A stretch of 64,000 bases of DNA. It comes from Vibrio quintilis (lineage in GTDB: Bacteria > Pseudomonadota > Gammaproteobacteria > Enterobacterales > Vibrionaceae). This document shows, piece by piece, positions 43,334 to 53,200 of this stretch; positions within the stretch are counted from its first letter, which is position 1, and every line of letters begins with the position of its first letter. The notes beneath the pieces were generated by a model. The model was not told the origin of the DNA. It worked only from the letters and a program-made list of their open reading frames with translations, and did not search any database. The position numbers and the translations under genes are program-made. The stretch covers positions 2,046,001-2,110,000 of the forward strand of contig NZ_AP024897.1 in assembly GCF_024529975.1 (NCBI RefSeq), given 5' to 3'.

Positions 43334-43882
43334 ATGTACCGGCATAACAAAAAAATCAAGCGTCTGGCCACGAAAGCCCCTTTACACAGTCCGGCACGGG
43401 CTGCTGAGATGAGTGGTTTACGCCGTTATCCGGTCCGGCAACTTTCTCCGGAAAAGATGGAGATTGATCAACCGGATGAGGCCATGGAGGTGGACCAGAA
43501 AATCAACCCATATCAGCTGACTCATAACTGTTATTACTGTACGGCTGCTTATTTAGCCGGTTATGACGATGTCAATGACATGGTCGGAGAGACAGGAATC
43601 ATGCAGCAACACACAGCCCCTCTGGATGAAATAATGTCTTTGTTTCAATACGTTGGATTGACATATAACTATCATCACTCCACCAATCCCGCTGATATTG
43701 AACTGGCGAAAAAGAGTGGCAAGCGGTTTGGTCTGGCTTATGTCAGAAATGATCCGGGCAGAACCGGGCATATGGTCGTCATCGAACATGGCCGGATTAT
43801 TGACACCCAGCAAGACCATAAGGAAGTGGATCCCATCGCTGAGCAGGCTGTCGAATTTCACTTTTTTGAGCTCAATCATTAA
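43334..43882 (+). CDS. Tox-PL-like papain-fold protein (candidate eCIS payload)
   Basis: A 182-residue protein. Residues 1-60 are basic then acidic and low in complexity (K-M-E-I-D-Q-P-D-E-A-M-E-V-D-Q), typical of a cargo-packaging tail. The compact domain (about 62-182) has N-C-Y-Y-C-T-A-A-Y (Cys 66 or 69), then G-H-M-V-V-I-E-H-G (His 146) and I-I-D-T-Q-Q-D (Asp 157), the order and spacing of the cysteine-protease/deamidase toxin family Tox-PL. It begins M-Y-R like the preceding payload. GAAGGA ribosome site. The enzyme activity (protease, deamidase or other thiol hydrolase) is not determined. Confidence 0.65.
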   Translation: MYRHNKKIKRLATKAPLHSPARAAEMSGLRRYPVRQLSPEKMEIDQPDEAMEVDQKINPYQLTHNCYYCTAAYLAGYDDVNDMVGETGIMQQHTAPLDEIMSLFQYVGLTYNYHHSTNPADIELAKKSGKRFGLAYVRNDPGRTGHMVVIEHGRIIDTQQDHKEVDPIAEQAVEFHFFELNH

Positions 43883-43891
43883 ACCCGGTAT

Positions 43892-43933
43892 TGATACCCA
43901 AATAATCTGAAAATACAGGCTATTTGGGTATCA
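43892..43933. repeat. TATACCCAA-type palindrome inside the eCIS locus
   Basis: Perfect 13-bp stem TGATACCCAAATA / TATTTGGGTATCA with a 16-base loop, nine bases after the Tox-PL-like gene. It is a short copy of the dispersed repeat and separates the payload gene from the PAAR-like gene. Confidence 0.85.
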
Positions 43934-43954
43934 GGGCAGAGAAGGAGATAAATC

Positions 43955-44350
43955 ATGGCAACAAAACCCGTTGCAGTTCCTGGTATGACATTTCAGTTCT
44001 CACCCGCCAGTGTCTCTGGTGTGGTCCAGGTTTTAACACCACCTTCAATGAAACTGACTGCCGGAGGAAAGGGCGTTTACCTTGGACCGGTCTCGGTGCT
44101 GATCACCAATATCAGACAAGCCGACAAAGGCAGTGTTGTGCCCGGTATCTATCAGGGCACATTCCGGCCCACGGCAAAAAAATTACTGGCGCCCGGTAAA
44201 GCAGCCCTGCGGGAAGGCGATGAAATTGCCGGGTGTTCAGATATGGGGATGGCGATGAAACCCGGCCCGAATGGTGTGCCGGTTCCCAGCCCGATTTCAT
44301 TCCGGATCAAAATCAAAAATCCGGGCCAGAAAAAATTAGTGTGTGAATAA
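43955..44350 (+). CDS. PAAR-like spike-tip protein
   Basis: A 131-residue protein with beta-rich, Gly/Pro-rich character and the segment G-K-A-A-L-R-E-G-D-E-I-A-G-C (about 85-98), very close to the PAAR domain consensus G-K-P-A-A-R-x-G-D-x-V-x-C; L-I-T-N-I and P-G-I-Y-Q-G resemble the preceding PAAR strands. PAAR proteins cap the spike of contractile systems. No pvc10 equivalent lies in the usual place between the spike (48165) and gp25-like (49793) genes, so this likely fills that role from a displaced position next to payloads. GGAGAT precedes the ATG. Confidence 0.65.
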   Translation: MATKPVAVPGMTFQFSPASVSGVVQVLTPPSMKLTAGGKGVYLGPVSVLITNIRQADKGSVVPGIYQGTFRPTAKKLLAPGKAALREGDEIAGCSDMGMAMKPGPNGVPVPSPISFRIKIKNPGQKKLVCE

Positions 44351-44366
44351 GCAGTTTGTATTACCG

Positions 44367-44388
44367 GGCAACCTGAAAAAAGGTTGCC
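44367..44388 (+). other. Hairpin between PAAR-like and sheath genes
   Basis: Perfect 8-bp stem GGCAACCT / AGGTTGCC with GAAAAA loop, no T run. Core resembles the CAACCT/AGGTTG of the dispersed repeats; possible mRNA stabiliser in front of the sheath gene. Confidence 0.45.
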
Positions 44389-44507
44389 TGAATGAATAAT
44401 CAGGCAGATGAGATAGCGCCACCGGGATAAAACCGGTGCGGCAACATGTCATCAAATGTGGTACGCAATCGCGTTTTCACCCTCTCGTAAAGATAAAGGT
44501 AAAGAGA

Positions 44508-45899
44508 ATGGCGCAATATAAAACCCCAAATGTATACGTGAAAGAATTATCGACATTGCCGGCATCTGTCGCAGAAGTCGCAACAGCAATTCCGGCGTTT
44601 ATCGGTTATACCGAACTCGTCACCGATAAGGATGATGAAAACAAATCACTTATCGGTAAACCCATACGCATTACCAGCTTATCTGAATACGAAGAAAGCT
44701 TTGGTGGCCCGTATGCAGAAGCAATCACTGTAAAACAAAACCCGGTATCAGAAGAATTTTATATTCCTGAAACAGAAGAGACGGCACTGGCGCAATTTTT
44801 CTTATATCAGGCTGTTCAGCACTTTTTCGCCAATGGTGGTGGTGCCTGTTATATCGTCAGTACCGGTGATTATTCAGGTGAGGTAGTCGATACAGATTTT
44901 GATTTAGCGGTGTTGGAAAAAGTGGACGAAGTCACATTGTTTGTGATGCCGGAAACGGTACACCTGAGTGAAGAGCTGCATTATGGTCTGCATAAAACCG
45001 CATTAACGCAGGCCAGCAAATTAATGGATCGGTTCGCAGTGACTGATGTGAAACAATTATCAGTGCTGGATGGCAATATTGCAGACGATTCAGCCAGTAT
45101 GCGAGATAATCTGGCCGGAGAACTGAACGAGCTGAAATACGGCGCAACCTATTATCCCTATGTGCGCACGACAATTGCCCGCCACTATACGGATGATACC
45201 GTGACGATTGAATATGCCGATGAAAGAGTTGGTGGCGACCCTCAAACTCTGGCCGATCTGTATGAAGAATCCACCGCACAATACAACGAGATTGTGGCAT
45301 TACTCCGTCAGAATTATCTGATTTTACCCCCCAGTGCCGCAGTTGCCGGTTGTATGGCCAAAACTGATACCAGCCGCGGTGTCTGGAAAGCACCGGCCAA
45401 TGTCGCGTTAAGTCAGGTGCTGGAGCCGATGGTTTCGATAGATAACAGTCAGCAGGAAAACCTGAACGTTGATGTAACGGCCGGGAAATCGGTGAACGCC
45501 ATCCGGACATTTGTCGGTAAAGGTACGTTGATATGGGGCGCCCGGACACTGGCAGGGAATGACCTTGAATGGCGTTATGTTTCAGTCCGGCGCTTCTTCA
45601 ACATGGTGGAAGAGTCTTTGCAAAAATCGACCGCTTTTGCTGTTTTTGAACCCAATACCGCAATTACCTGGCTGAAGCTCAAAACCATGACCGAAAATTA
45701 CCTGCGGACACTCTGGCAGCAGGGCGCTCTGATGGGAAGCAGCGAAGATCAGGCTTTCTTTGTTCAGGTTGGCCTTGGTGAGAGTATGACCGAACAGGAT
45801 ATTCTCGAAGGGATTATGAGAATCAATATCGGCCTGGCCGCAACACGGCCGGCAGAATTTATCGAACTGACATTCCAGCACAAGTCTCTGGAAAGCTGA
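44508..45899 (+). CDS. eCIS contractile sheath protein (Pvc2-like)
   Basis: A 463-residue phage tail sheath family protein that polymerises around the inner tube and contracts on firing. N-terminal T-P-N-V-Y-V-K-E-L and A-T-A-I-P-A-F-I-G-Y-T-E are characteristic of sheath proteins of Afp/PVC; the C-terminal handshake domain includes R-Y-V-S-V-R-R-F-F-N-M-V-E-E-S-L and N-I-G-L-A-A-T-R-P-A-E-F-I. Start at 44508 after AAAGAGA; an earlier frame start (44436) adds unrelated residues. Afp and PVC have three sheath paralogues, whereas only one is present here. Confidence 0.93.
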   Translation: MAQYKTPNVYVKELSTLPASVAEVATAIPAFIGYTELVTDKDDENKSLIGKPIRITSLSEYEESFGGPYAEAITVKQNPVSEEFYIPETEETALAQFFLYQAVQHFFANGGGACYIVSTGDYSGEVVDTDFDLAVLEKVDEVTLFVMPETVHLSEELHYGLHKTALTQASKLMDRFAVTDVKQLSVLDGNIADDSASMRDNLAGELNELKYGATYYPYVRTTIARHYTDDTVTIEYADERVGGDPQTLADLYEESTAQYNEIVALLRQNYLILPPSAAVAGCMAKTDTSRGVWKAPANVALSQVLEPMVSIDNSQQENLNVDVTAGKSVNAIRTFVGKGTLIWGARTLAGNDLEWRYVSVRRFFNMVEESLQKSTAFAVFEPNTAITWLKLKTMTENYLRTLWQQGALMGSSEDQAFFVQVGLGESMTEQDILEGIMRINIGLAATRPAEFIELTFQHKSLES

Positions 45900-46008
45900 T
45901 CTTTGAAGCCACCCGGATTTGTGGTGTCTTGATCTGTTTGCGGGATCATGTCGCACCAACAAACATGGGAACATTCTATTCCATTCATTTCACTCTGGAG
46001 TTTTACAC

Positions 46009-46455
46009 ATGGCAGATACTGCACAAAATATTGCGGACACTTATCCGATCCCGGCTTACCGGTTTGTGGTTGATTTTGGTGATGAAAGTATTCCCTTCAC
46101 GGAAGTATCCGGTCTGGATATTGGTTACGATACCATCACTTATAAAGATGGCCGGGGCATCAAACATATGCCGGGTCAGCCAACTGATGTCAATATTACG
46201 ATGAAACGCGGCCTGATCCGTCAGGGGAGTCAGTTCTACAACTGGATTGCTTCAATCAGCCTCAACATGATTGAAAAACGTGACTTAAGTGTATCGCTAA
46301 CCGATGAGACCGGTGAAACCTTACTGGTAACATGGAACATCATTAATGCATTTCCAACCAAACTGACTGCACCCTCGGTCAGCGGCAGCTCAAATGAGGC
46401 GAGCATCGAGTCTCTGGAGCTCAGAGCCGATGATGTGAAAATTATTTTCCATTAA
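46009..46455 (+). CDS. eCIS inner tube protein (Pvc1-like)
   Basis: A 148-residue tail tube protein (T4 gp19/Hcp-like fold) forming the inner tube. Seen: Y-P-I-P-A-Y-R-F-V-V-D-F, F-T-E-V-S-G-L-D-I, I-T-M-K-R-G-L-I, and W-N-I-I-N-A-F-P-T-K-L. The start follows TGGAG, 109 bases after the sheath gene. It is followed by a strong terminator, so sheath and tube may be the most abundant products of the locus. Here the major tube gene follows the sheath gene, unlike Afp/PVC, where tube 1 precedes the sheaths. Confidence 0.92.
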   Translation: MADTAQNIADTYPIPAYRFVVDFGDESIPFTEVSGLDIGYDTITYKDGRGIKHMPGQPTDVNITMKRGLIRQGSQFYNWIASISLNMIEKRDLSVSLTDETGETLLVTWNIINAFPTKLTAPSVSGSSNEASIESLELRADDVKIIFH

Positions 46456-46538
46456 ACAGAACCAGCATTGAAACAGAGTCAGCACTCCGGATAAAGCGCC
46501 GGAAAGCAACCTGACTGAACCATTTCAGCCCCCGTGTT

Positions 46539-46565
46539 CCGGGGAGTCATATCCCCGGTTTTTTT
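46539..46565 (+). terminator. Intrinsic terminator inside the eCIS locus, between tube genes
   Basis: CCGGGGA/TCCCCGG stem (46539-46545, 46552-46558) followed by T7. By sequence this is a textbook terminator, placed 14 bases before the start of the second tube gene. It should cut off much transcription after the sheath-tube pair unless an antiterminator acts. Confidence 0.88.
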
Positions 46566-46578
46566 AAAAGGCCTGCCT

Positions 46579-47034
46579 ATGAGTAGCAGCAATGATTATC
46601 CCATTGTGGGATACCGTTTTTTAGTGGTTATTTTTTCTGCCGGAGTACCAAACCCGGTTGATATCCGGTTTCAGGAAGTCAGTGGTCTGAGGCTGGAACG
46701 CAATATCACCCGGCAAGGCAATATGACCACACTACAAGCTGAACTTCCGCAGCAAACCCTGACATTGAAGAGAGGTGTGATGAACCAGATCAGCCCGCTG
46801 GCGATGAACCAAATCCTTGAGGGAGAGATGTGGGGCACCCGAATGCTGCGCAAAGATTTACTGATTTGTGTTTTAGACGGTAACGATACACCCGTCAACA
46901 GCTGGCTGGTTATGAATGCTTACCTGAGCAGCTGGAGTTGGGAAGGCATTGATGCCAACGCCAGTGATGTGCTGATTGAGAGCATGGAATTTAAATACAC
47001 GACCGTCAAATATATGCCTGTCCCACTCGGGTAA
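46579..47034 (+). CDS. eCIS tube/baseplate tube-initiator protein (Pvc5-like)
   Basis: A 151-residue second member of the gp19-like tube family (Y-P-I-V-G-Y-R-F-L-V-V, F-Q-E-V-S-G-L-R-L, T-L-K-R-G-V). Its N-terminal Y-R-F and V-S-G motifs match the preceding tube protein but the rest is diverged. In Afp/PVC a second tube protein sits at the baseplate and starts tube assembly. AAAAGG ribosome site; the start codon lies just after the internal terminator. Confidence 0.88.
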   Translation: MSSSNDYPIVGYRFLVVIFSAGVPNPVDIRFQEVSGLRLERNITRQGNMTTLQAELPQQTLTLKRGVMNQISPLAMNQILEGEMWGTRMLRKDLLICVLDGNDTPVNSWLVMNAYLSSWSWEGIDANASDVLIESMEFKYTTVKYMPVPLG

Positions 47035-47100
47035 CCCTCACTGAGATACCAATTCTCACCGAAGAAAAACAACGTCAGCGACCTGATAGCGGGGGAAAGA

Positions 47101-47412
47101 ATGACAGATACCTCATCAATTATTGCCAAACATGTGGTTGTGCAGGGAAAGATACAAGAATCTTCCCGGCCTGAACCGCAGCAACCCAATACCGGTCAGG
47201 CCCATATCAACACTGAGACGGTCCGGACACAAACAACCGGAGTGGATGATGAACAGCTTTATCAAACACTCAAATCGGAATTTCGTCGTCTTGAAGCTGA
47301 AGTCAAAGCGTTAAAGCAGCAGCTTCATGCGATAGCGATGGGGGAATCCCGTGAATTCAAACGTTCAATGGCCCGGGCCATTGAGTATGACCATTTGATC
47401 AAGAGACCTTAA
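47101..47412 (+). CDS. Small eCIS protein (Pvc6-like)
   Basis: A 103-residue protein with a short beta-like start (S-I-I-A-K-H-V-V-V-Q-G-K-I) reminiscent of the DUF5908 proteins at the Pvc6 position, a disordered linker (about 20-50) and a C-terminal coiled coil (E-F-R-R-L-E-A-E-V-K-A-L-K-Q-Q-L). Sandwiched between the second tube gene and the LysM-type tube protein, with the stop immediately preceding the next ATG. Function in assembly is unknown; identification is mainly by position. Confidence 0.65.
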   Translation: MTDTSSIIAKHVVVQGKIQESSRPEPQQPNTGQAHINTETVRTQTTGVDDEQLYQTLKSEFRRLEAEVKALKQQLHAIAMGESREFKRSMARAIEYDHLIKRP

Positions 47413-47414
47413 TC

Positions 47415-48155
47415 ATGTCTGTATTTACTGATCCAACCCGGGCATTTATCCCGTCAGTCAATATTGCTGCGTACAAAAAAATAGGGGGTGGAACGGCAGA
47501 TCTTGTCAGTTCAGTTTTAGTCCCCTATGACATGCCATCATTGACCACACACTATACTAACGATATTCGTTCAGCAAAAACAGCCGGCGGTGATGGCGCC
47601 GTTAATCAGTTTAATTTTTCAGAACCATCAGAAATGAAACTCCGGCTGTTACTGGATGACACCACCTATGCCAACGCTGTGGCCTATCTGATGCCGTCAA
47701 ATACCATTCCCGATGGTGTTGATGCTATCGTTGAAAAGCTGCTGACCATGTGTCATGCGATTGATGGCAAAACCCATCAGCCATATTTCATCCGGGTCAC
47801 TCCGATGCAAATGCCGCTGGTCAAAGGGCCGCACAGCGGATTCGGTGGTTTCCTCTCAAGTATGGAGATCAGAAATGAAATTGTGGATTCCCTTGGGTGC
47901 CGGGTAAAAGCCACGGTGGATCTCAGTTTTACCGAGTGTAAAACCGCCAAAGAGTCCGAAAAAGAGATCGGACGAAGCTCTCCGGATTTGACCCATGAGC
48001 TGCAAACTTTTGGTGGCGACAAACTGGTGAACCATGTCAATCAGATCTATGGCAGCCCTGAGTATGTTCATTCAGTCGCCGAGTTTAACCAGTTAAACAG
48101 TATCCGGGCGCTAAAACCGGGTAAAACGGTGAAATATCCGCCACTGGAAAGTTAG
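47415..48155 (+). CDS. eCIS LysM-type tube/baseplate adaptor (Pvc7-like)
   Basis: A 246-residue protein. The N-terminus has I-P-Y-D-x-P-type 'V-L-V-P-Y-D-M-P-S-L' and L-R-L-L-L-D-D-T-T, as in CIS tube proteins bridging tube and spike; the C-terminus (about 190-243) is LysM-like (V-N-H-V-N-Q-I-Y, Q-L-N-S-I-R-A-L-K-P-G-K). Immediately precedes the spike gene. Stop to ATG gap of only 9 bases. Confidence 0.88.
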   Translation: MSVFTDPTRAFIPSVNIAAYKKIGGGTADLVSSVLVPYDMPSLTTHYTNDIRSAKTAGGDGAVNQFNFSEPSEMKLRLLLDDTTYANAVAYLMPSNTIPDGVDAIVEKLLTMCHAIDGKTHQPYFIRVTPMQMPLVKGPHSGFGGFLSSMEIRNEIVDSLGCRVKATVDLSFTECKTAKESEKEIGRSSPDLTHELQTFGGDKLVNHVNQIYGSPEYVHSVAEFNQLNSIRALKPGKTVKYPPLES

Positions 48156-48164
48156 GGAGGTTTC

Positions 48165-49793
48165 ATGGCAACCCGACTCAAAGTAAAAATCGGCAATACA
48201 TCACTGACAGAAGCCGATGTTTATGAGTTTCAGGCGGGATATCAACTGAATAGCATTCCTGAACTGACACTGGTCCTCAGGGACGGTAATCTTGCGGCAG
48301 GTTCATTTGACCGGACTGATGATCAACAATTTGCACCGGGACAGAATGTCAGCCTCTACGGCGGAATCGATGACACGAATCACCAAATCTTCGAAGGCAT
48401 AATTACCGGCAGCCGGGTTTCTATCGATGATCAGAAGCAGCCGCGCCTGATACTGACCGTTAAAGGTGAATCGGTCAAATTACTTGAACACCCGGTCAAC
48501 TATATCAGTAACAAAGAGATTGAAGATAAAACACTCATTGAGAAAGTCGCGGCACTAAGTGCGGGTTATAAGTTTAAACAGGGTGTTTCAGATATTTCCG
48601 GCAACCGGATTAAACATGCCCAGTTTGCAGTGTGGCAACAAACGCCCTGGCGGATTATTTTTTCCCGGATGACTGAAAACGGCGCTGTCTTTTGTCCTTC
48701 CGTCAAAGGTGACCGCATAGTGACCCTCTCATCAGTGAAAAGTCAGGCTGCGAAAGAAACATTTCAGCTCCATGAAATACATCACTGTGACCTGTTTTCT
48801 GACACGCAGTCATGCTTTAAAGAAATCTCCGTGACCGCCTGGGACAGTGAGACACAAAAAGCATTTTCACCGGTTAAAGGGAAAAGCGGCAATTTCAAAT
48901 CAATTAAAGAGTCAGATTCAGTACTCAGCCGCAAACCACTGGAAATCCGGTGTTCAGCGCCCAAAACCAAAGCACAAATCACAGCGATTGCCAACGGAGA
49001 GATGAATTTCAGAATGCTGGATATGTATCAGGGACGCCTGAGCATCTCTGAACAGGCAATCACCAAAGTCATGAAACTGGCTTTGCTGGACCGGCTCACG
49101 GTAAAAGGCGTCGGGAAAGATTTTTCTGATAACCATATCATCACCGGAATTCGTCACCATTTCACCGCCAGTGAGTGGCAATTCGTGATTGAACTGGGAC
49201 TATCACTTAACCGTTCACTTTACGCGCCAGAGGCATATTTACCTGAGATGCCGGTGACAACCGGGGTCATTGCGGCCTATAAAACTTATAGCAAGCTGCC
49301 GCAAACGATGCCGGTACTGATTCCGGCACTGGATAGCAAAGTACCGCTTTACGCCCGGCAGACTTCACCCTTTGCCAGTAAAGGAGAAGGGCTATTTCTT
49401 CCTCCTAAAAAAGGAGATGAGGTGATGGTCGGCTTTATCGGCGGTGATGCCAGCTACCCGGTGATTCTCGGCGCCTGTTATAACAAGGCCAATCAGCCGC
49501 CCAGAAAATATGATGATAAAAATAACCAGGTTGGTCTTTTCTTTGCCGGAGAAAAGCTGGATCTGTTCATTGATCGTGACAGGCAAACAGTCAATGTTAC
49601 TGCATCAAATCAAGTCAAACTCACTCTGAATGAGAAAGATGGCATCACGGCAGGAGACAGTAAAAACAGCCTGACGCTCAGCAAAAAAACCAGCCTCAAA
49701 TGTGAAGATGAAGTCGCTATCGATGCCAAAAGCCTGTCAGTGAAAACATCAGGCAAAGTCGGCATTAAAGCAAGTAAGACGGAGATCAAATAA
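48165..49793 (+). CDS. eCIS central spike protein (VgrG-like, Pvc8-like)
   Basis: A 542-residue fused gp27/gp5-type spike. The N-terminal adaptor region (about 1-340) is followed by an OB-fold domain (about 370-445; L-F-L-P-P-K-K-G-D-E-V-M-V-G-F-I-G-G-D-A-S-Y-P-V) and a C-terminal repetitive beta-prism (about 465-542) that should cap with the PAAR protein. GGGAGG ribosome site. Its stop overlaps the ATG of the gp25-like gene by one base. Confidence 0.92.
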   Translation: MATRLKVKIGNTSLTEADVYEFQAGYQLNSIPELTLVLRDGNLAAGSFDRTDDQQFAPGQNVSLYGGIDDTNHQIFEGIITGSRVSIDDQKQPRLILTVKGESVKLLEHPVNYISNKEIEDKTLIEKVAALSAGYKFKQGVSDISGNRIKHAQFAVWQQTPWRIIFSRMTENGAVFCPSVKGDRIVTLSSVKSQAAKETFQLHEIHHCDLFSDTQSCFKEISVTAWDSETQKAFSPVKGKSGNFKSIKESDSVLSRKPLEIRCSAPKTKAQITAIANGEMNFRMLDMYQGRLSISEQAITKVMKLALLDRLTVKGVGKDFSDNHIITGIRHHFTASEWQFVIELGLSLNRSLYAPEAYLPEMPVTTGVIAAYKTYSKLPQTMPVLIPALDSKVPLYARQTSPFASKGEGLFLPPKKGDEVMVGFIGGDASYPVILGACYNKANQPPRKYDDKNNQVGLFFAGEKLDLFIDRDRQTVNVTASNQVKLTLNEKDGITAGDSKNSLTLSKKTSLKCEDEVAIDAKSLSVKTSGKVGIKASKTEIK

Positions 49794-50194
49794 TGGACGA
49801 ATCAGTCATTGGTACCGGGTGGAAGTTTCCGCCCCGTTTTGCAAACCCTCAAACCGGGCCCGATATGTCAGATGAAATGACGCTGCTGGAAGAAGCGATC
49901 AGAATTCTGCTCAACACCCAGGTCGGGGAGCGGCCTCTGGAACCTGAGCTTGGTTGCGGACTGGATCACTTCATGTTTTCAGAAGCGACACCTTTAACCC
50001 TGATGGAATTGAAAGAAGAGATCGCCGCTGCGATTGTCGCCTGGGAACCCCGGATCGATTTGCTCAATATTCAGTTCGATCTGGCTGAAATTTATGACGG
50101 GAAACTGAATATTTTACTTGAATATGAAGTCCGGCAGACCAATGCCAGAAACAACATGGTATTCCCGTTCTATCTGGCAGAAAAATCCATTTAA
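49793..50194 (+). CDS. eCIS baseplate wedge protein, gp25-like (Pvc9-like)
   Basis: A 133-residue gp25/lysozyme-like baseplate protein with the family pattern E-A-I-R-I-L-L-N-T-Q-V-G-E-R, L-E-P-E-L-G-C-G-L, and L-L-E-Y-E-V-R-Q-T-N-A-R-N-N. It anchors the first sheath ring to the baseplate. Translationally coupled to the spike gene (TAATG). No PAAR gene between them. Confidence 0.92.
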   Translation: MDESVIGTGWKFPPRFANPQTGPDMSDEMTLLEEAIRILLNTQVGERPLEPELGCGLDHFMFSEATPLTLMELKEEIAAAIVAWEPRIDLLNIQFDLAEIYDGKLNILLEYEVRQTNARNNMVFPFYLAEKSI

Positions 50195-50213
50195 CCGCTT
50201 TCAGGAACCGACT

Positions 50214-53200
50214 ATGTCAGATTTGATCACCAAAGATTACAGGTCATCGTTTAAAGACTTAAAAAGAAAAAATCAGGCACTCAATGGACTGACTCAGACA
50301 GCACGTGTGCTTGAGGCACTTCAGGGCGATTATTTTTCGATTGAAGAGCGAACTTTCAGTGAATGGATGGCTTACCTGCGCAAGGCCGCCCATAATATTC
50401 GTTTCTACAATGATCAGACCTTCCAGCCAGACGGCCACTGGGGAGATGCACTGCCGGGAATCATTCAATCTCAGTCGCTGGAAAATCTGTTAAACGGTTT
50501 ACCCGTTCCGGAAGAGACCAAAACGTTAGCATCCCGCCCGGATATTGCCGCTTTGCTGGCTTTTTTCACCCTGATGACACATCCCAAAGGGCAGTTTGAC
50601 GCCCTGACCGAACGTCATAAGCAGCATTATTATCAGGATGTTCTGGGCTTTGCGCCACTGGCCGCTCAGCCGGATCAGGTTCATCTGGTTATCGGGCTGG
50701 ATGAAGATACACCAGGCATGACACTACCCGCCGGTACCTGTTTCACCGGGCCAACAGACAGCAATGACCTGCCTCTGGTTTATGAGACAGAAACGCAGGC
50801 GGCCCTCAACCATACTCAGGTTGTACAGATGAAAACGCTGTCAGGCGTGGTGGATCTGAGGGAAGAAAAAGGGCTAGGGATCCGGAAAAATGAACAACGG
50901 ATTCTGACTCAGGTGATTGATACTGAAAACGGGCTGGAACTCGATAGTGGTGGCGTGCTGACATTTGGTGATGATTTGGCAGAAACACAAACACCGGGAG
51001 AAAACCAGCAGTTTTCCCGGATCGGGCTGACGATTGCCTCTCCGGCATTATATCTGGCCGGAGGAACACGAACTGTCACTCTGATTTGTAACCGGGCATC
51101 AGGCACAGAGTCGTCACCACTGTCACTCAAACAATGGTTCGATATTGCGGTTTCAACCGCTGACGGGATGATCACATACGAGCATGATTTGCTGACTCAG
51201 GATGGAAATCACAACCGGGATGAAAATGAAAGCAACTGGACCATTGATGAAAACAGCGATGGTCTGTGCATGGAATTTTCATCACTCTTTCCGGCGATTA
51301 CCGGGCTGGAAGGGGAACAGGCACCCGGTGTCACCTCGCTACCACATTTTGTTTTCAGTCTGAGGCCAAATCAGGAAAAAGCTGCAGCCATTCTGAAAAA
51401 AAGTATTTTCACTGCCATTGAACTCAACATGGATGTCTGTGGATTACCGGGCCTTATCGCCGGTAGCGATGATGGCAGCCTGGATACTGCCAGCCCGTTT
51501 GAACCTCTGACCGGCGCACCTAAAATAGGCAGCCGCCTGACGTTCACTCATCCTGAATTACTGGTTAAACCCATCACAGATGCGGACATCACTTTTCACT
51601 GGATCGGACGCCCCGTTGATCTGAATGAACATTACCGGATTTATGCTGAATACCGTGATTTTACCGGTCAGTCGTCAGATCAGTTTTCCGAACCGTTGCG
51701 GAGCAATACCTGGCCGAAACCCAAATTCACCTTCACACGATCGGATGATTTATCAGATCCCGGTGATCCCATCGACATGTTCAGTAATCATACACCGGTA
51801 GATAATATTGATATTCATACCATTGCGTTTATTTCTGCATCAGACAACGGGCCGGTTTATTCATGGGATACATTGCCACTGGATGAACCGGCCGGTAACT
51901 GGCCACGAAGATATAATGCAACCCTGGTCAATAATGACTTTGGCCACGGTGAATTTGCTCAGGTCAGCCAGTATGCAGCCTATCTCAACAGCCAGCAATC
52001 GGGTACAAAAGAGGAGGGGGAGCTCCGGATTGTTCCGGATCCTTACACGCCGGAACTGGAACAACTGACGCTCAACTACTCGTGCTCAGTCACACTCGAA
52101 GCGTCCGCACTCGCAAGTATGGACTCACCGGCATTGCAGTTTCTTCATCCTTTAGGACGGCCCAGGATCGTTGCTTCCGGAGCAACAATGACTTTGCTGC
52201 CTTATATGCCTGAAAACGCTTATCTGTATATCGGACTGAATCAGACCTCATTACCCGGCAGTTTCCGCTTCTATTTTCAGGTCGACCCGGTCGACAGCAG
52301 CAATATCAGTGACAATAGTTATGTCAAATGGGAATACATGACCCCGCAAGGCTGGCAACTGCTGCTCAGCAGTGCTGATGGTGCCCAGATGGGACAGCCC
52401 CGGATCATCGAGGATTCCACACAGTTGCTGCTGAATTCAGGGATTGTTGTGCTTGAGTTACCCGCAATGGATGAATCGTTATCCGGGCTGGGGGATGGGT
52501 TGCTCTGGCTTCAGGTCAGCATTTTTAATCAAAACTCTGATTCAATGGCCGGAGATTTGCCGGGGGCAGTCCGCTATTCAGCCTTAAGAGGCATTTATCC
52601 GCAGGGTGTTGTTGCCACACTGATTACAGAAGAAGTTGATCCATCTCACTATCAACAGCCACTACCGGCTGAATCTGTCACTGAACTGGATGTACCGGAT
52701 GAAAGAATCAGCAGTGTGACCCAGCCGTGGCCTGGTTTTGGGGCAAGAGTTGAAGAAACAGAATCAGAGCTGTCTGTCAGAGCCAGCGAAAGGCTCCGGC
52801 ATAAACAGCGCGCGCTGACAAGATGGGACTATGAACATTTGGTATTAAACAGTTTCCCTGAAGTCTATATGGCCCGGTGCTATGCACCACAAGAGAATGA
52901 GTTAAATAGTGAAAGTGATATCTCAGTCGTGGTCATACCTGTCAATTATGACACCAGTATTCTTCAGCCCAAGTTGCCATTGTATCTGCGCCAGCAGATT
53001 GAAACCATGCTGGAGGAGGTGAGCCCGTCCGGTGTCTCTGTCACCGTCAAAGACCCGGTTTATGAAGAGGTTCATTTTGATGTGCTGGTGAAGATTTTTT
53101 CCGGATATGACATCGATTCAGTGGTGCGGGAAATCAACCAAATCCTGATTAATTATCTGACACCCTGGCAAAGTGATTCAGATGAGGATCCCAACTTCCG

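Noticed and set aside
46920..47189. Small minus-strand frame spanning the Pvc5/Pvc6 gap
   Set aside because: Overlaps both neighbours and has no independent support.
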